This document shows, piece after piece, positions 18,943-32,100 of a stretch of 64,000 bases of DNA (positions are counted from its first letter, which is position 1; each line of letters opens with the position of its first letter). The notes below the pieces were generated by a model, which was given only the letters and a program-made list of their open reading frames with translations, did no database searches and had not been told where the DNA came from. The DNA lies in the NCBI GenBank assembly GCA_014904985.1, contig MU128942.1, positions 176,034-240,033 on the forward strand. The letters run 5' to 3'. A program made the translations under genes and the position numbers. Source of the stretch: Hydnum rufescens UP504 (Eukaryota; Basidiomycota; Agaricomycetes; Cantharellales; Hydnaceae).

Positions 18943-21900
18943 ATGGTATCTAACGATCCACTGAACCCAGCAGGCATGCACAGAGTGTATATTTCAGGTA
19001 TGCCATCTACTTACGGACCAGTAATTGGCATCCAACAAACCTCTTTGGCACTCGCGACAGAGGCCAGATGCAGTACTCATCTTCTGCGTAGGTCGGAAAA
19101 ATATCGCCTTCACTTCACCGTCGAGCCTCCTTCTACCGTCACTGGACTTCGTTCGCCAAAATCAGAGTACATCAAGGCAACATGTGAGGCCGTGACATGG
19201 AAGGATCCCTTCGGGGATGAGTTGTAGGTCACCTTCACCCACATGTGCTTCCTTGCTCTTTATTTATATTCTCTCCGCAGCATGGTCAGTCCAACACCTA
19301 TCGATTGCAAAGTGGCTATAAATTTGTGCGAGCGCCGTTTCGGGCGTAAGGGGCAGATTGTCGCATCGTGTACTTTGGATCTCTCCTCTGCAACAGGTAA
19401 TGGTGAGCCTGCTCATATTTCTGCGATAAGAGGGCTGCGCTCACCCACGGTCTTTATCCTTACAGAGATCCGCCTCGATCTTCAAGGTGCCGCGAACGAC
19501 AAAGTCGGGGAGTTGACAATATGCGTGGCATCCTCTATCCCACCTCCTAGTGATGCTGTCGGGAGCGCCAATTTGGCTGTTCAGCAGCTAGGTCCTGGGC
19601 TAACCGTGGTCAACGACGCCATTCAAGCTACCACCTTACTTGCAACAGAAGTCACCACTCAGGTCAATGCTTGGCAGCCCTTGTTGAGTCGCCTCAGTGC
19701 ACTTGTGAAAGTTGCTGATACCGTCGCCGAGGCACGTTTCACCCTGACATGCCTGATGAGCGTACAGCCGCTAAGAAGTATTTACAAACAGGTTCACCCT
19801 TGGATCAAGTTAGCATGGGGTGTCGTCTCAGCAGCGTATAAGGTACGGCTGGAATTCGAGTTTTGTGCCTGCATGCTCTCTGACTGGTGTTGTATTAGAT
19901 CCCTTTGGCCCAGAGTGATCGAGACGCCAAAGTGATGGGTCTAGTCCAGACTATGGCGGATAGCTGCTCTTTTGCCGACGAAGCCGAGGGGTTGAAGGGA
20001 CGCTCGAAACAAGATCAAGCCATCATCAACCAAATACTGCGCCAAGTCATGGAATGCGTCTATTTCATTCGGGACTATTCCAGGGACAAGTCCTTCAGTA
20101 TGTGGAATCCCAGGTGTCCTGCTTGCTCCAAGGCTGACCGCCGTGGGTCGCAGCCCATCGCACTGTGAAGTACACGGTCTCTCTCGTGGACGCACGGATT
20201 GATAACTACAAGGAGACCCTTGAAAGTCTCCGGCGGAATCTGATTGATCATGCTAATATACAATGCACCGTCGTTACCCATCGCGTCTTAGACGTTGTGA
20301 CTGAAGTCCGTAAGTGTTTCTTGTATGCCTTCGGTTAAAGCCTAGGTTCTAAGATGATTTACAGGGGACTTGCAAGTGCTGAGCGAACTGAAATACGCCC
20401 CAGAGGCCCATCATGATCTAGATCAAGGGTGCTTGCCAGGCACACGCGATGAGATCATCGAGGCTATAGTGCGTTGGGCTGTTGGAGCAGATACACCGTC
20501 GGTTGATGCGAGTGATTCGATAAGATTGAGCTCTAACGACTCGTCTCGTGTGCTTTGGTTGTGTGGGGTGGCGGGCGCAGGAAAATCGTCGATCCTTCGC
20601 TCATGCGCAAAACGCATTTCTGAGCTTGAACGCATGGGGTCGTACTACGGCTTCGACAAAAGTCAGCCCCTCGCAAACCTGACAAACCTGTTCAGTACGA
20701 TTGCTCAAGACCTCGCGGACCTGGACAAGTCGCGGAAGCAGCGCCTGGTGGATGCTGTCAAGGACGACACCGCGATACGAACAACGCTTGACTGCAAACT
20801 GCAGTTCCAGCACTTTATCAAGAAATCATTCGAGGATGATCACGCCCTTGGGGAGACCATTGTCTTCCTCGATGCGTTTGATGAATCTGCGGACGATAGG
20901 GCTCGTGCCAATGTGCTCGCGATTTTAACAAAGCGAGCGTCAGAACTCCCTCCGGGTCTTCGAATCGTAGTGAGTTCGAGATATGAGCCCGATATTCAAG
21001 ATGCATTACAGTTTCCATTGCCACCCGGGGTTGACATCATGCTTGTGGACGACATCCCGCCTTCTCAGACTTCGCGCGATATTGCAGCGTATATACGGCA
21101 TGAACTCCGTGACGTGAAGGAATTCCGTGGAGAGAAGTACCAGAAGCAGCTGGCTGCACTCATTGGGATGGCCGAAACTTCCTTCCAGTGGGCTGCAACC
21201 GCCTGTCGCTTCATTTGCAGCCGTTATGCTGGGGCTGATCCAGGGCGTCAGATTGGGAAGGTGCTGGTTGCTGATAAGGGGTTGTATGGGCTGTATGGCG
21301 CCGTCATGAAACAGCAGTGCGATCCATCAGATAAGATAGCAGTAAACCAAGTGAAGTCAATCCTAGGCCGGATCATATGTACTCAGGAGCCTTTATCATT
21401 ATGTGTCCTTGTGCACCTCGTTCCGCCCGACTCTATTCTCACTCCGGACGACGTGGAGATACAGCGACGAATTGTGAAGCATCTTGGCTCGCTCCTTAGC
21501 GGTACACACAGTGACCACGAGCCAATTGTGCCCCTCCACTCATCTTATCGCGATTTCTTGTGTAACCCGGAGGATAACAAAGATTTCTGGATCGATGAAG
21601 ATGAAGCAAATCAGGACATGGCCCTGGCATGCTTCCGCATTATGGACCAGACCTTGACATTCAATATCTGTCAACTTCCGACGTCATTCCTTCGCAATGT
21701 TGACATCCCTGACATTACTGGTCTTTGCAAGAAACACATCTCCCATCATCTGTCTTATGCTTGTCGATTCTGGGCTTTCCATGTGTCTGCAACATCTATG
21801 GGCGAGGTTGCTCAGAAAAACATGATGTCATTCTTTAAGAAGGACTTCTTGCCCTGGTTGGAAGTGATGAGTCTCACACAGAGCTCCCCTCAGAGTGCCT

Positions 21901-24236
21901 TAGCCTTGCTTAGCACCTCTCATGTAAGGATGACTACAATTCCATAAGATGGTGAGGCTGTGAGCTAATTCTTAACATGGATTTCCCAGATGTCTGTGGA
22001 CCTTGTTGAGCTGCACCATGATGCAAAGCAATTCATGTCCCTGTTTGCAACTGCCATCTCAACAAGTGCACCTCACATCTACCTCTCTGGTCTGACATTT
22101 GCTCCCACATCATCCCTCCTATATCAGAGGTGGAAGGGACAATTTCCCAGAGTTGCCAAACTTACTCAGGGACAACTTCAGGATTGGCCAAATATTGTGC
22201 TGATCTTAGAGGGACATCATGATGCTGTTGAATGTGTTGCTTTCTCACCTGATGGGAATCAGATTGCTTCTGGCTCTGCAGACATGACCATCAGACTCTG
22301 GAATGCAGAGACAGGTGTGAGCATTGGCCAGCCAATGGAGGGGCATGATGCTCCCATCCAGTGCATTGCCTTCTCACCTGATGGGAAGCAGATTGCTTCT
22401 GGCTCTTGGGACAGGACCATCCAACTGTGGAATGTAGAGACAGGTGTGAGCATTGGTCAGCCAATGAAGGGGCACAAGGAAGCCATCTCATCCATTGCTT
22501 TCTCACCTGATGGGAAGCAGATTGCTTCTGGCTCTCATGACAAGACCATAAAACTCTGGAATGTAGAAACAGGTGCCAGCATTGGTCAGCCAATGATGGG
22601 GCATGATGATGCCATCTTGTCACTTGCTTTCTCACCTGATGGCAAGCACATTGCTTCTGGCTCTGATGACAAGACCATACAACTCTGGAATGTGGGAACA
22701 GGTGCCAGCATTGGTCAGCCAATGAAGGGACATGATGGTGCCATCTTCTCACTTGCTTTCTCACCTGATGGCAAGTACATTGCTTCTGGCTCTGAAGACA
22801 AAATCCTACAACTCTGGAGTGTGGAGACAGGTGCAAACATCAGGCAGCCAATGGGACAGCATGCCAGGTACAGCACAGCCACTGCATTATCTCCTGATGG
22901 GAAGCAGATTGCTTCTGGCTCCTCAGACCGGACCATACAACTCTGGAATGTGGAGACAGGTGCCAGCATTGGTCAGCCAATGATGGGGCACAAGAACCTC
23001 ATCACATCCATCACTTTCTCCCCTGATGGCCAGAAGATTGCCTCTGGCTGCCATGATGCAACTGTACAACTTTGGAATGTGGGAATGGATGTGGACATTG
23101 GTGAACCAATCAGAGGGCATCATGACAACATTAAGTCTGTTGCTTTCTCACCTGATGGCAAGTGTGTGGCTTCTGGTGCCAGGGATGGAACCATACAACT
23201 CTGGAATGTGGAGACAGGTGCCAGTACTGGCCAGCCAATGAAGGGGCAGGATGGTGGCATCTACAACATTGCTTTCTCACCTGATGGCAAGAAAATTGCT
23301 TCCAGCTCCTCAGCCAGAACCATACAACTTTGGAATGTGGAGACTGGTGCAAGTATTGGCTGGCCAATGAAGGGGTATGATGGGCACATCTGGTCCATTG
23401 GTTTCTCACCTGATGGCAAGCAGATTGCTTCTGGCTCCCAGGATGGGCTCATACAACTCTGGAATGTGGAGCCAGGTGCCAGCATTGATAGGCTAATGAA
23501 GGGGCATAATAATGCCACCCATGCCATTGCTTTCTCACCTGATGGCAAGAAAATTGCTTCTGGCTCAGGGGATAAGACCATACAACTCTGGAATGCAGAG
23601 ACAGGTGTGAGCATTGGCCAGCCAATGAAGGGGCATGCTGGTGGAGTCAAGTCTATTGCTTTCTCACCTGATGGCAAGAAAATTGCTTCTGGCTCCTGGG
23701 ACAGGACCATACAACTCTGGAATGTGGAGACAGGTGAAAGCATTGGGCAGCCAATGAAGGGGCATGCTCCTGTCTGGTCCATTGCTTTCTCACCTGATGG
23801 GAAACAGATTGCTTCCAGCTCCTCAGACAAGACCATCCAACTGTGGAATGTGGAGACAGGGGCATCTATTGGCCCACCAAGTCCAGGGCATGGTAATGGC
23901 ATCTGGTCCATTACTTTCTTTCATGATGGCAACTGCATTGCTTCATCCTTTCAAAATCCCAGAGCCACAATTTCATGGTTGCTGCCTGCACAACCCAAAC
24001 ACAACCCCTCATACCCCACTCACCTATTTCCATTGCCCCCATCCCCATTTCAACTTGGGGATGGGTGGATTTTGGGACTTGGTCATGAGCTTATTCTTTG
24101 GGTCCCTCCTGCCTACCATGCATCCCTTGAGCACCCTCACCGCCATGCCATAGGAAACCCAAATACCACCCAGATTGATTTTCGGCCCCTCAAGTGTGGC
24201 AGGGAGTGGGCAGAGTGTCAAGAAGTGGAGAAGTAG
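18943..24236 (+). CDS. NWD2: C2-like/NACHT/WD40 receptor-like protein (1603 aa), intact
   Basis: Exons 18943-18997, 19061-19223, 19281-19396, 19466-19731, 19792-19842, 19899-20097, 20154-20309, 20365-21923, 21990-24236 join in a single frame of 4812 nt. The start ACCATGG has good context. Residues about 1-145 look C2-like; a linker with HPWIKLAWGVVSA is typical of fungal NLRs; then come NACHT with P-loop GVAGAGKSS (about 403-411) and Walker B VFLDAFDES (about 502-510). The last exon encodes 14 WD40 units of about 42 aa (about 929-1510), enough for two seven-bladed propellers, and a tail with LGHELILWVPPAY. Repeat units are nearly identical (SPDGKQIASGSxDxTIQLWNVETGASIGQPM) and differ mainly at a few surface positions, as in het-type incompatibility receptors. 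Intron 4 is GC-AG. The 69-nt intron 3 has no stop and is a multiple of three, so it may be retained. Role: likely cytosolic NTP-driven sensor of self/non-self; inferred. Confidence 0.85.
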
Positions 24237-24478
24237 AAGATATTTGTGGTTTCAGGAAGTTGCAACATTTAAATACCATTCACATTCAGTTGATAATTTC
24301 CCCCTTTTTTGAAACAACCACCAAATACTGTTTTACTCATCTCTTGTTTGTTTCATCAGCTGTGAACATATTCACTATAGCCAGATACTAGGACAAATGT
24401 CAGAGCTGTAATACCTCATAAAAGCAAGCTTCTTTCATTTCACAAAAGGAAAGATAAAATAAAATATTGTACACTGTT

Positions 24479-25410
24479 TCAGCTTGCCATGTTCTCAATC
24501 CCATGCATAGCCAACAATGCATCAATCTCTGCTCACTTGTATATCTTTGCAAGCAGTTGTTTTGTCATTGGACCAAGTGTGAGAATCAAGAATTCCACTG
24601 AACAGCAAGAACACAATGCAAATGTTAGACAAAGGATATCATATCATGGGTAATGAAGTGCATACATTTCCTGATGCTGAGTGTGGTGGAATCCATGGTC
24701 TTGCTCATAATATTTATCATGAGAGTGATAGCTTCTTCCATGGACAAGCTATCCTTGCATTCCTGCTTGAGATTATTCACATCAATGCATGTTCACTTTC
24801 CACCCACTGTAATTCCCTGATAGATCCAAGGGGCTCAGCTGGAATTGGTAGTGTGGATTGTAACTTGCACATCAGAGTGATAAGCCAAATGGACAAAGAC
24901 CTAGTGGTGGATGAAGGGATGTGCAAAGCAAAGTGAGAAGGTGGAATTGGTACAGAAGTGGGCATGAATGACTGACCCCATATTGAGTGTAGCCCTGCTT
25001 CAAATTGCACAACTGTTGGGCAAGCTGTTCTACTAGGATATCTTCATTGAAAGAGAAAAGATGGCTTTGAGCAGCTTATTGTGTGTAATTGATGAGAGAG
25101 TTGGCATCTGCAGTGAGACCTGCCATGCCGGCCACAATGTTACTGGACAGAGAATGGGGGTTTCAGTGGGTCTGGATAAACCAGGAAAAAGTGGTTGGCC
25201 CACTTATTTAGAAGAAAGATGTTCTCACCACTACAGCCATATCCACCTTCTTTGGCAATGGAAACATCTGACAATTTCCTGGTAACTTTCTACTGCCAGA
25301 ATGATGCTGTCCTTTTCCAGGACACCCATTATGGCTCCCCATGTGAAATTGCCTCCATGGCATACTCGACTAGGGGGTCACAAATCAATTGTAATTTGGG
25401 AGAAATCCAC
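24479..25410 (-). pseudogene. proteasome alpha4-like copy 2, CpG-decayed
   Basis: This is the same gene as 14403-15690, without the solo LTR. C-terminal KHGIENMAS with stop at 24479 and the CACTGAACAGCAAG empty site are visible; other parts need frame changes. Compared with copy 1 most differences are CG to TG or CA, e.g. GAGGAACGGGG here GAGAATGGGGG. It is followed by a lactonase fragment, so the gene pair was duplicated with the NWD gene. Confidence 0.6.
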
Positions 25411-25619
25411 CTATAGGATCATGGTGCATACTCTGGTAGAGAAGCCCTGAGCAAGGATGTAAGATGTATTAATATGGGAATGCCTGCTCACCTGACTCAC
25501 TGAAGATTGTATATGTGCCTTTTGGCGAGAAGACTGCCACACAGCTGACACATAAAGAATTCATTCAGTCAAATTGCAACAATTCGTGTTTGAGGGTTCT
25601 TACTATCGTAATGTCTGGC

Positions 25620-25890
25620 CTAAGTCCATGCAAAGCTAGAGACTTTCTCCAAGCCCACTCCATCATAGCATGCCAGGAGTTTGAGATCTGCACCCCCATC
25701 CATGCGCCTGAACACTGCGATGCCTCCACCTGCAAGCCCCACTGTGGCAACATACTGGCCATCCTTGCCTCCAAGGCTCATGCCTCGGAGCTGCTGCAAG
25801 CCTGTGGGGACGTGCCTGATGAGATGCAGCTTGGGTTTCGAGTGTGAAGATGGCAATGGTGTCCCCAAGTGGGTCAGTCTGCATGGTGTG
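25620..25890 (-). pseudogene. lactonase 3' fragment, copy 2
   Basis: Only the last part of the lactonase is present (DPLGDTIAIF, LIRHVPTGLQQLRG, GQYVATVGLAGGGIAVF, stop at 25620). It breaks off near 25890, where the transposon block begins. CpG sites of copy 1 are mostly TG or CA here. Confidence 0.75.
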
Positions 25891-25939
25891 CATGATAAAA
25901 ACATCCAGTATCAGAAAACGTGAAATCACACCACTCCCA

Positions 25940-26240
25940 GCCTTTGGACAATCACATGACCAATTACAAAATTAATTATGGCTATGTGCAGAAATCAAAT
26001 TCATTCTATAACTCTGTCAGTTTTGATCGGAGAGGTACACCCATATAATGCTTAGAAAGCTACAATTCACACCTTTCGAAACGGTACCAAACACAAGTTG
26101 AACGGACCAAAGCTGCACTCTCCAGGCCAATTTTACTATCAAAATCCAGGATTTCCAGTAAAAAACGAATTTCTCCCTCAGTTCGCATCCAATCCCCTCA
26201 GAATAACTGCGCCTAGAAGGATATAAAAAGTCCGCATCCA
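25940..26240. repeat. satellite-like repeats, left side of the transposon block
   Basis: Degenerate tandem units of roughly 150 bp share the phrases CTGTCAGTTTTGATCGGA, TTTCTAGGCGC (reverse strand) and ACGAATTTCTC. The same phrases recur, inverted, at 49040-49200 and 49920-50340. No coding capacity is seen. Confidence 0.5.
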
Positions 26241-27567
26241 AGCAGTACTGAGCACATGAAGAACAGATCAAAACTGAACTCTACAGAATGATATTAATAT
26301 CAGAATTAACACCCATCAGTAAAAAACGAATTTCTCTGTCAGTTTACACTGGATCTTCTTGGAACCACCATGTGCCCTGAAAGCTGTTAAAAATACACAT
26401 CTAATGATACCAAGAACGTCTATTACGGATGCAAACTGCTGTTTCTGCATCAAATCCCATCCCATGCACTTGTCCCCATTATCAACCAGCAACAAAACAC
26501 CTTAACCATTGGACTATGCTCAAATTAATCTCCAAAACCTGGAGATATCCTTTCATTTTGCCTCCAGTAATGCTCCACATGGTCAGTGACCTCATGCTGC
26601 CAAGCATTCCACATGCTCGGCAAATTGGTGACATCACCCCCCTTCATGATTCCTTTTGTTCTCTTTATGAATGACATCATTATGACATCACCCCCTCATG
26701 ATTCCTTTTGTTCTCCTTATGCATGACTCAGCTATGACCGCATTATGACATCATCTTGTTATTTTTCTTTTGTTCTCACCTATGACTCACATATGACTCA
26801 CCCATGAGGGAGTCATATTTCTTAAACACAGCCACCTTCAGAAAGGTATAAAAGCTGGTAGATTTCCTGTATCCTGACACAAATCATCTCCTCTCTGGAA
26901 ATCATCACTGTCAACCACTGTCAACTTTTCTGCTTGCCTCTAAAGAACAGTCTATCTATAAGCCATCTGGAGCTAAGTCATCTTCAAGGTTGTTGAGACA
27001 AAGCCACTGGTAGCCCTCTATGCAAAATCACTAAAGCCAAGGATAGTTGCAGGACCTAAGGTTAGAGTTGCTGGACACCCAAGGAAAAGTAAGCATAATG
27101 AAATATGAATCAGGTTTTGAAGAAAGAAGGAAGAAACATACTAACAAGACCAACCAAGCACTGACCAGTCTATAACCCACAGATATCTGCATTTTGACCA
27201 GGAGAACATAAACAAGAATACACAAATATCAGTAAACAGACCAACACAACATGAATGATGTATAAGCCTTTCTATAAGCATCCCCAATGTATCAGCCTTT
27301 CCACAAGCATCCTACACAATGTATAAGCCTTTCTACAAGCATCCCAGACATAAGCTCTAGCTCAGATATATCATTGGCTATAGCTAGTCCATATCCCATC
27401 CTATTCTCCACTGAACACCATACACATCTTGCAGAGTGTGATCAACCATTGAAGCAAACCAACCCAATGAATAACAACAGAAATACAGTCTCCCATCTAC
27501 ACACTGGCTGAACCAGATTTTGATTTGACAGTCATCAGAGCTCCCAACCCTTCTTCTATAACTGGTG
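26205..27567 (+). repeat. long inverted repeat / LTR-like sequence, left copy
   Basis: About 1.35 kb matches 47790-49190 in inverted orientation. A TATA box (GGTATAAAAGCTGG, about 26845) is followed by a transcript-like leader. Three copies of a motif with GTATAAGCCTTTCTA lie at 27260-27355, and the inner end reads TTTTGATTTGACA. It precedes a gypsy gag, so it is best read as that element's 5' LTR plus leader. The outer end is not defined. Confidence 0.6.
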
Positions 27568-27633
27568 GTCCTTACAGGGGTAACTCTCACTTTGATAAAC
27601 CTTTCACCTCTCCAAAGACATTCCACACCAACA

Positions 27634-28843
27634 ATGTGATGACATCCACAGACTCAGAAACAATGGCCAGAGTAGCAAATCCATGAGCTATGCCATGGCC
27701 TACAGGTAGAGATGCTCCGCATTTTAAGGGAAAACATCTCGACAATTTCCTCCTTGACTATGAAGCTTGCTGTGATGATGCCCTCTATGATGACCACAAG
27801 AAGTGCAAGCACATTATATGATTTTGCTGCAACAAAGAAGCTGAACTTCTCAAGAATCTCCCAGAAGTTAAGAACCCAACAACCTTTGAAGCCTTGGCTA
27901 CTTGTCTCAGGAAACTTTATGGGCAGACAGACAGGCAACAATGATACACTCGAGAATGACTAGCAGACTTCTGCCAACAGAAGAGAACAATTGTCAATGA
28001 GGCCGACCTGGATGAATACTATTGTGAATTTATCACTCAAGTGCAGTGTCTTGATGAAAAGAAAGTCCTAGCTGAATGAGACTGAGATGACCTTTTCTGG
28101 CAAGGGATTCCACAACATCTCCAGAAGATTGTACTCCCATTGTTTTGCTATGTCCCAGGATTCAATGACACAAAACCTTTGGACCGCACAACAGCCTATG
28201 ACACCATGAAGACCATACTCAAAGAGGATCTCTATTACAACTTCAGACATCTCAACAAGGATAGACCACAAACCACAACAAAGGCCAAGAAGTCTAAATC
28301 TAGGATCAGTTATTACAAATCACGCAGATATAGCAACTCCTCAGATGAATCAGAAGCCTCAGAAAGTGCAGAGGAAGACAGCAGCTCTGATAGCGAAAGT
28401 GAAGAGGAACCAGTGGCCATATCACCTTCCTCCATTAAAAAGGTCTCCACCAAATTGAAGCCTATAAGTCATCCCATCACTTTGCAATGGTGACAGAACA
28501 AATCAGTGACCTCACACAATCCTTCAATGAAATGAAAATCTATATGGCACAGTCACAGCAGAATGGGCAAACTCCTAGTCCTTATATGCAGCCCACCCAT
28601 CCAGAAACATGGATACAAGGAGGTCCAGCTACCTATCCAAACAACCAGCCACTCGGATCTAATCATACCCAAGGTCCCAACATGTCTGCTGGTGCAACTC
28701 TCTGTTGGTTCTGTGACAAGACTGGAGCACATAACATTGGAATGAAGAACTGCCCAGATGCTCAGGCTATGGTTCAACAGGGCATCATTAAGTACTCTAT
28801 CAAAGGAAGACTTGTGAAGATGGATGACACCCAATTACCATGA
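27634..28843 (+). pseudogene. Ty3/gypsy gag, decayed
   Basis: Reading frames begin MTSTDSETMARVANP and contain a capsid-like stretch with RDAPHFKGKHLDNFLLDYE, an acidic Ser/Glu-rich segment (28330-28420) and a zinc-knuckle-like CWFCDKTGAHNIGMKNC. The tail ends GRLVKMDDTQLP, as in agaricomycete gypsy gags. In-frame stops (e.g. near 27685 and 27820) and frame changes show it is dead. Gag would form the intracellular particle of the retroelement. Confidence 0.7.
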
Positions 28844-29185
28844 GGAATAGCAGGAAAAGGAGGAATCAAACAAGCCATTGTAGATGACATCAAAAGGATC
28901 AGAGAGGAATCTTCCCATCAATGAACCACTGGAGCAATCAGTATTGTTGACAAAAATGGATGCTCTCCCTTCACAACACACTCATATGCGATAGCAGCAG
29001 GCCCCTTTATATCTGCACCAGCTGCTAAGACAAACAAACCTGATTATCATCATAACCCAATGGGAGATAGAACCAATCAACGTCCTAAAAATTGAATGTA
29101 TGTTGATGTGCCTCCATGTGGCCCAACACAAGCCAAACCTCCTGTTAACCAGTGGTCAGCCAATTATCCATGTCTAATTAGATAT
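28844..29185 (+). pseudogene. gag-protease linker of the gypsy element, interrupted
   Basis: Readable but stop-ridden coding text continues from gag (e.g. GIKQAIVDDIKRIREE) up to the insertion point of the foldback array at about 29185. It resumes after 33866. Confidence 0.5.
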
Positions 29186-32100
29186 CATTAGCCGGCATTT
29201 ATCTAGTCTATATAAATACATTTCCATGGGGGCCCCTAGGGCCCCTCATGTGTATGATATCATCTGTGCCCATATCCTGAGGGGCCCCCACTCTGATGTA
29301 GTTGCCCCAGGGGCCCAAGCCAGTTTAAGGCCTAGAAAATGGCCTCGGACCCTACCCGAAGGTGCCCTGCATGGCAAGCAGGGCCCCTGTGGCATTGGCA
29401 GGGGCCCTGTGGGACCAGTGGGCGCCCTGGCATAAGCAGGAGTACTCTAAGAGTAAGCCCCCTTACTTCTTAGATTCAATATCAGGGATGACAAACTTAG
29501 AATTTACATAGGAACATAGTAAAAAGATATCTAGAGTCAAGGAACCATTCATCCCCTGTCAGTGCCATTAGCCCTGACTACCTTCATCACCTGAGAGTCC
29601 CTGCTGATGGGTATTGTCACAGCAGCCACCCGGCCAGAAGATTATATGCTAAAAACCCATGAAGCTCCTGTAATAATTCATGCTATCCCATGAAGCTTCA
29701 TGGGATAGCATATTATTACTAATATTCATTCTGATATTATTATTGTTATTATTATTATTATTTATTTCCATATTATATATTATATACATGCATTCAGTGG
29801 GCCGAATGGCCCACCCTCAGTAACACAGAAAGAGCAGGCAGGCTGCTCCTTCTGTGCAACTGTATCTACTACAATAAAAAAAACCCTTACACCACCACAC
29901 CCACTGCAGTGGGTGTGGTTCCTATGTGTTACTCACCCACTGTGTTTGTTTGTCAGGGCATCACTTGCCGGGGTTTCATTTGCTGGGTTGTCGCTCACCA
30001 GGTTTGGGGATGGGGGTTGTACGGGGTTGGGGTCAGCTTCTGGCCTACAATATATGGCATGCTAGCTACAACTCAAGGCAGTGCAAAAAGAGCAGCCTTC
30101 GCTGCTCTTTTTGCGCTGCTGTCACATAGAAACTCAAACAAACAACCCTGAAATGAACACACCCACTCCAGCGGGTGTGGTTCATATGTCTGTCGTTGAC
30201 TGGGTTCCACTTGGAGGACCCCGTTCCGTGGTTTCGTTCGTGGGGTTTGGCTTGGTGGGCCTTTGTTTGGTGGGCTTGGGGTCATGGGGCTTGGGGTCAT
30301 GGGTTGGTGTTGGGGTTGGTGTGGGGTTCAAGTCCAAGATCTAGAAAAATAAGTGTGTTAGTTAAACATTAAAGCATTGCAAGAAGAGCAGCTTACGCTG
30401 CTCTTCTTGCACCACAAAAATAAATATAAAATAAAATAAAAACTCATCTTGGAATACCACACACCCACCACAGTGGGTGTGTGGTTCATGGGGCCACTCG
30501 TTGGCTCTGCATTGTTTCATGTCTTTCGTGGGCAGTCCTTCACCTGCGCAGTGTTTGTTTGCCATGTAGCCTTTGGCACATGGGTTACCATCTGGCGCAT
30601 ATTCGTGTGGTGTGGGCCGTCATTTCGGGGGCTTGGGGTTCATATGGCGGGTCTTCATGTGGCCGGTGTCTGTTCCATTTGTTGTTTTCTTCGTTTTGTT
30701 GGTTGTAGGTCAGTTGATAACCTAAAAAATTGATACTTTAGTTAGAAATTAAAACCAGCACAAAAAGAGCAGCTTTCGCTGCTATTTTTGTGTGGGTGTA
30801 TCTACTTGAGGGGAGCTCACCTTATATAGCACCACACACCCGCTGCAGCGGGTGTGTGGTTCCTTGGGCCACTCATTGGGCATTGTTGTCTATCGCATTG
30901 TCATTTGGCATGTTGCCATTTGGTGCATTGCCATCTGTCACATTGTCTGGTGTTACCATCTGTCCTGTTGCTGTTTGGGGCCTCATTTGGCGAGTTGTCG
31001 CTGTGCCTGAAAATAATGAAAGATATGTTAGTAAACGATTTAAAGCAGCACAAAAAGAGCAGCTTTTGCTGCTCTTTTTGTGCCATTGTATCTACTAATG
31101 AAAAAAAAAGAACTCACCTAGTGACCACACACCCGCAGCAGCAGGTGTGTGGTCATGTCTTATCTGGGTGGCTGCCTTGTTGGGTGGTGGTAATGAGTTG
31201 CGAGAAAGAGCGCAACTCAACACCGGGAATTGCTGGTATCCAAAAAGTGCTCAAGTGCCTGATGCCACGAGTGCCATATGAATTAGTAGCAAGTAAATGA
31301 ATGTAGAATAAATAATATACAATCAATATTTGCCCAAAAAAATAAAGAAGACCAAGAAAATCAGTCAGAGTCCAATAAGGCATGATATGCTACATTGCAA
31401 AGTGGATTGGGCGATTTCTACTGTTCAGAATTGGTCCTAATTTGAATATATTGTTCATATGTATGTATCCTACATGGGCGATTAATTATCTTGGATGTTC
31501 TCTCGATTTTTCTATTTTTCACACCTTCAATTCCCTAAATAGGGAATTGAAGGCATGAAAAATAGAAAAATAAAGAGAACATCTGAAATAATTAATCGCC
31601 CATGTAGGATACATACATATGAACAATATATTCAAATTAGGACTGATTCTGAACAGTAGAAATCACCCAATCCACTTTGCAATGTAGCATATCATGCCTT
31701 ATTGGACTCTGACTGATTTTCTTGGTCTTCTTTATTTTTTTGGGCAAATATTGATTGTATATTATTTATTCTACATTCATTTACTTGCTACTAATTCATA
31801 CAGCACTCGAGCACTTTTTGGATACCGGCAATTCCCGGTGTTGAGTTGCATTCTTTCTCGCAAGCAAACCACCCAGAAAAGGAAACAGATGACCACACAC
31901 CCACTGCTGCGGGTGTGTGGTCACTAGGTGAGTTTCTTTCTAGTAGCTACAATGGCACAAAAAGAGCAGTGAAAGCTGCTCTTTTTGCGCTGCTTTTACT
32001 TCTTAACTGACACTTATTTTTAACTCTAGGTTTTCATCTTTCATGTGAATACCAATGCAAAACCCCCCACAGCCCATCTATTTACACCGGACCAATTATA

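Noticed and set aside
31153..31927. MPYWTLTDFLGLLYFFGQ protein present twice
   Set aside because: The two frames are the two arms of one palindrome; no other coding evidence.
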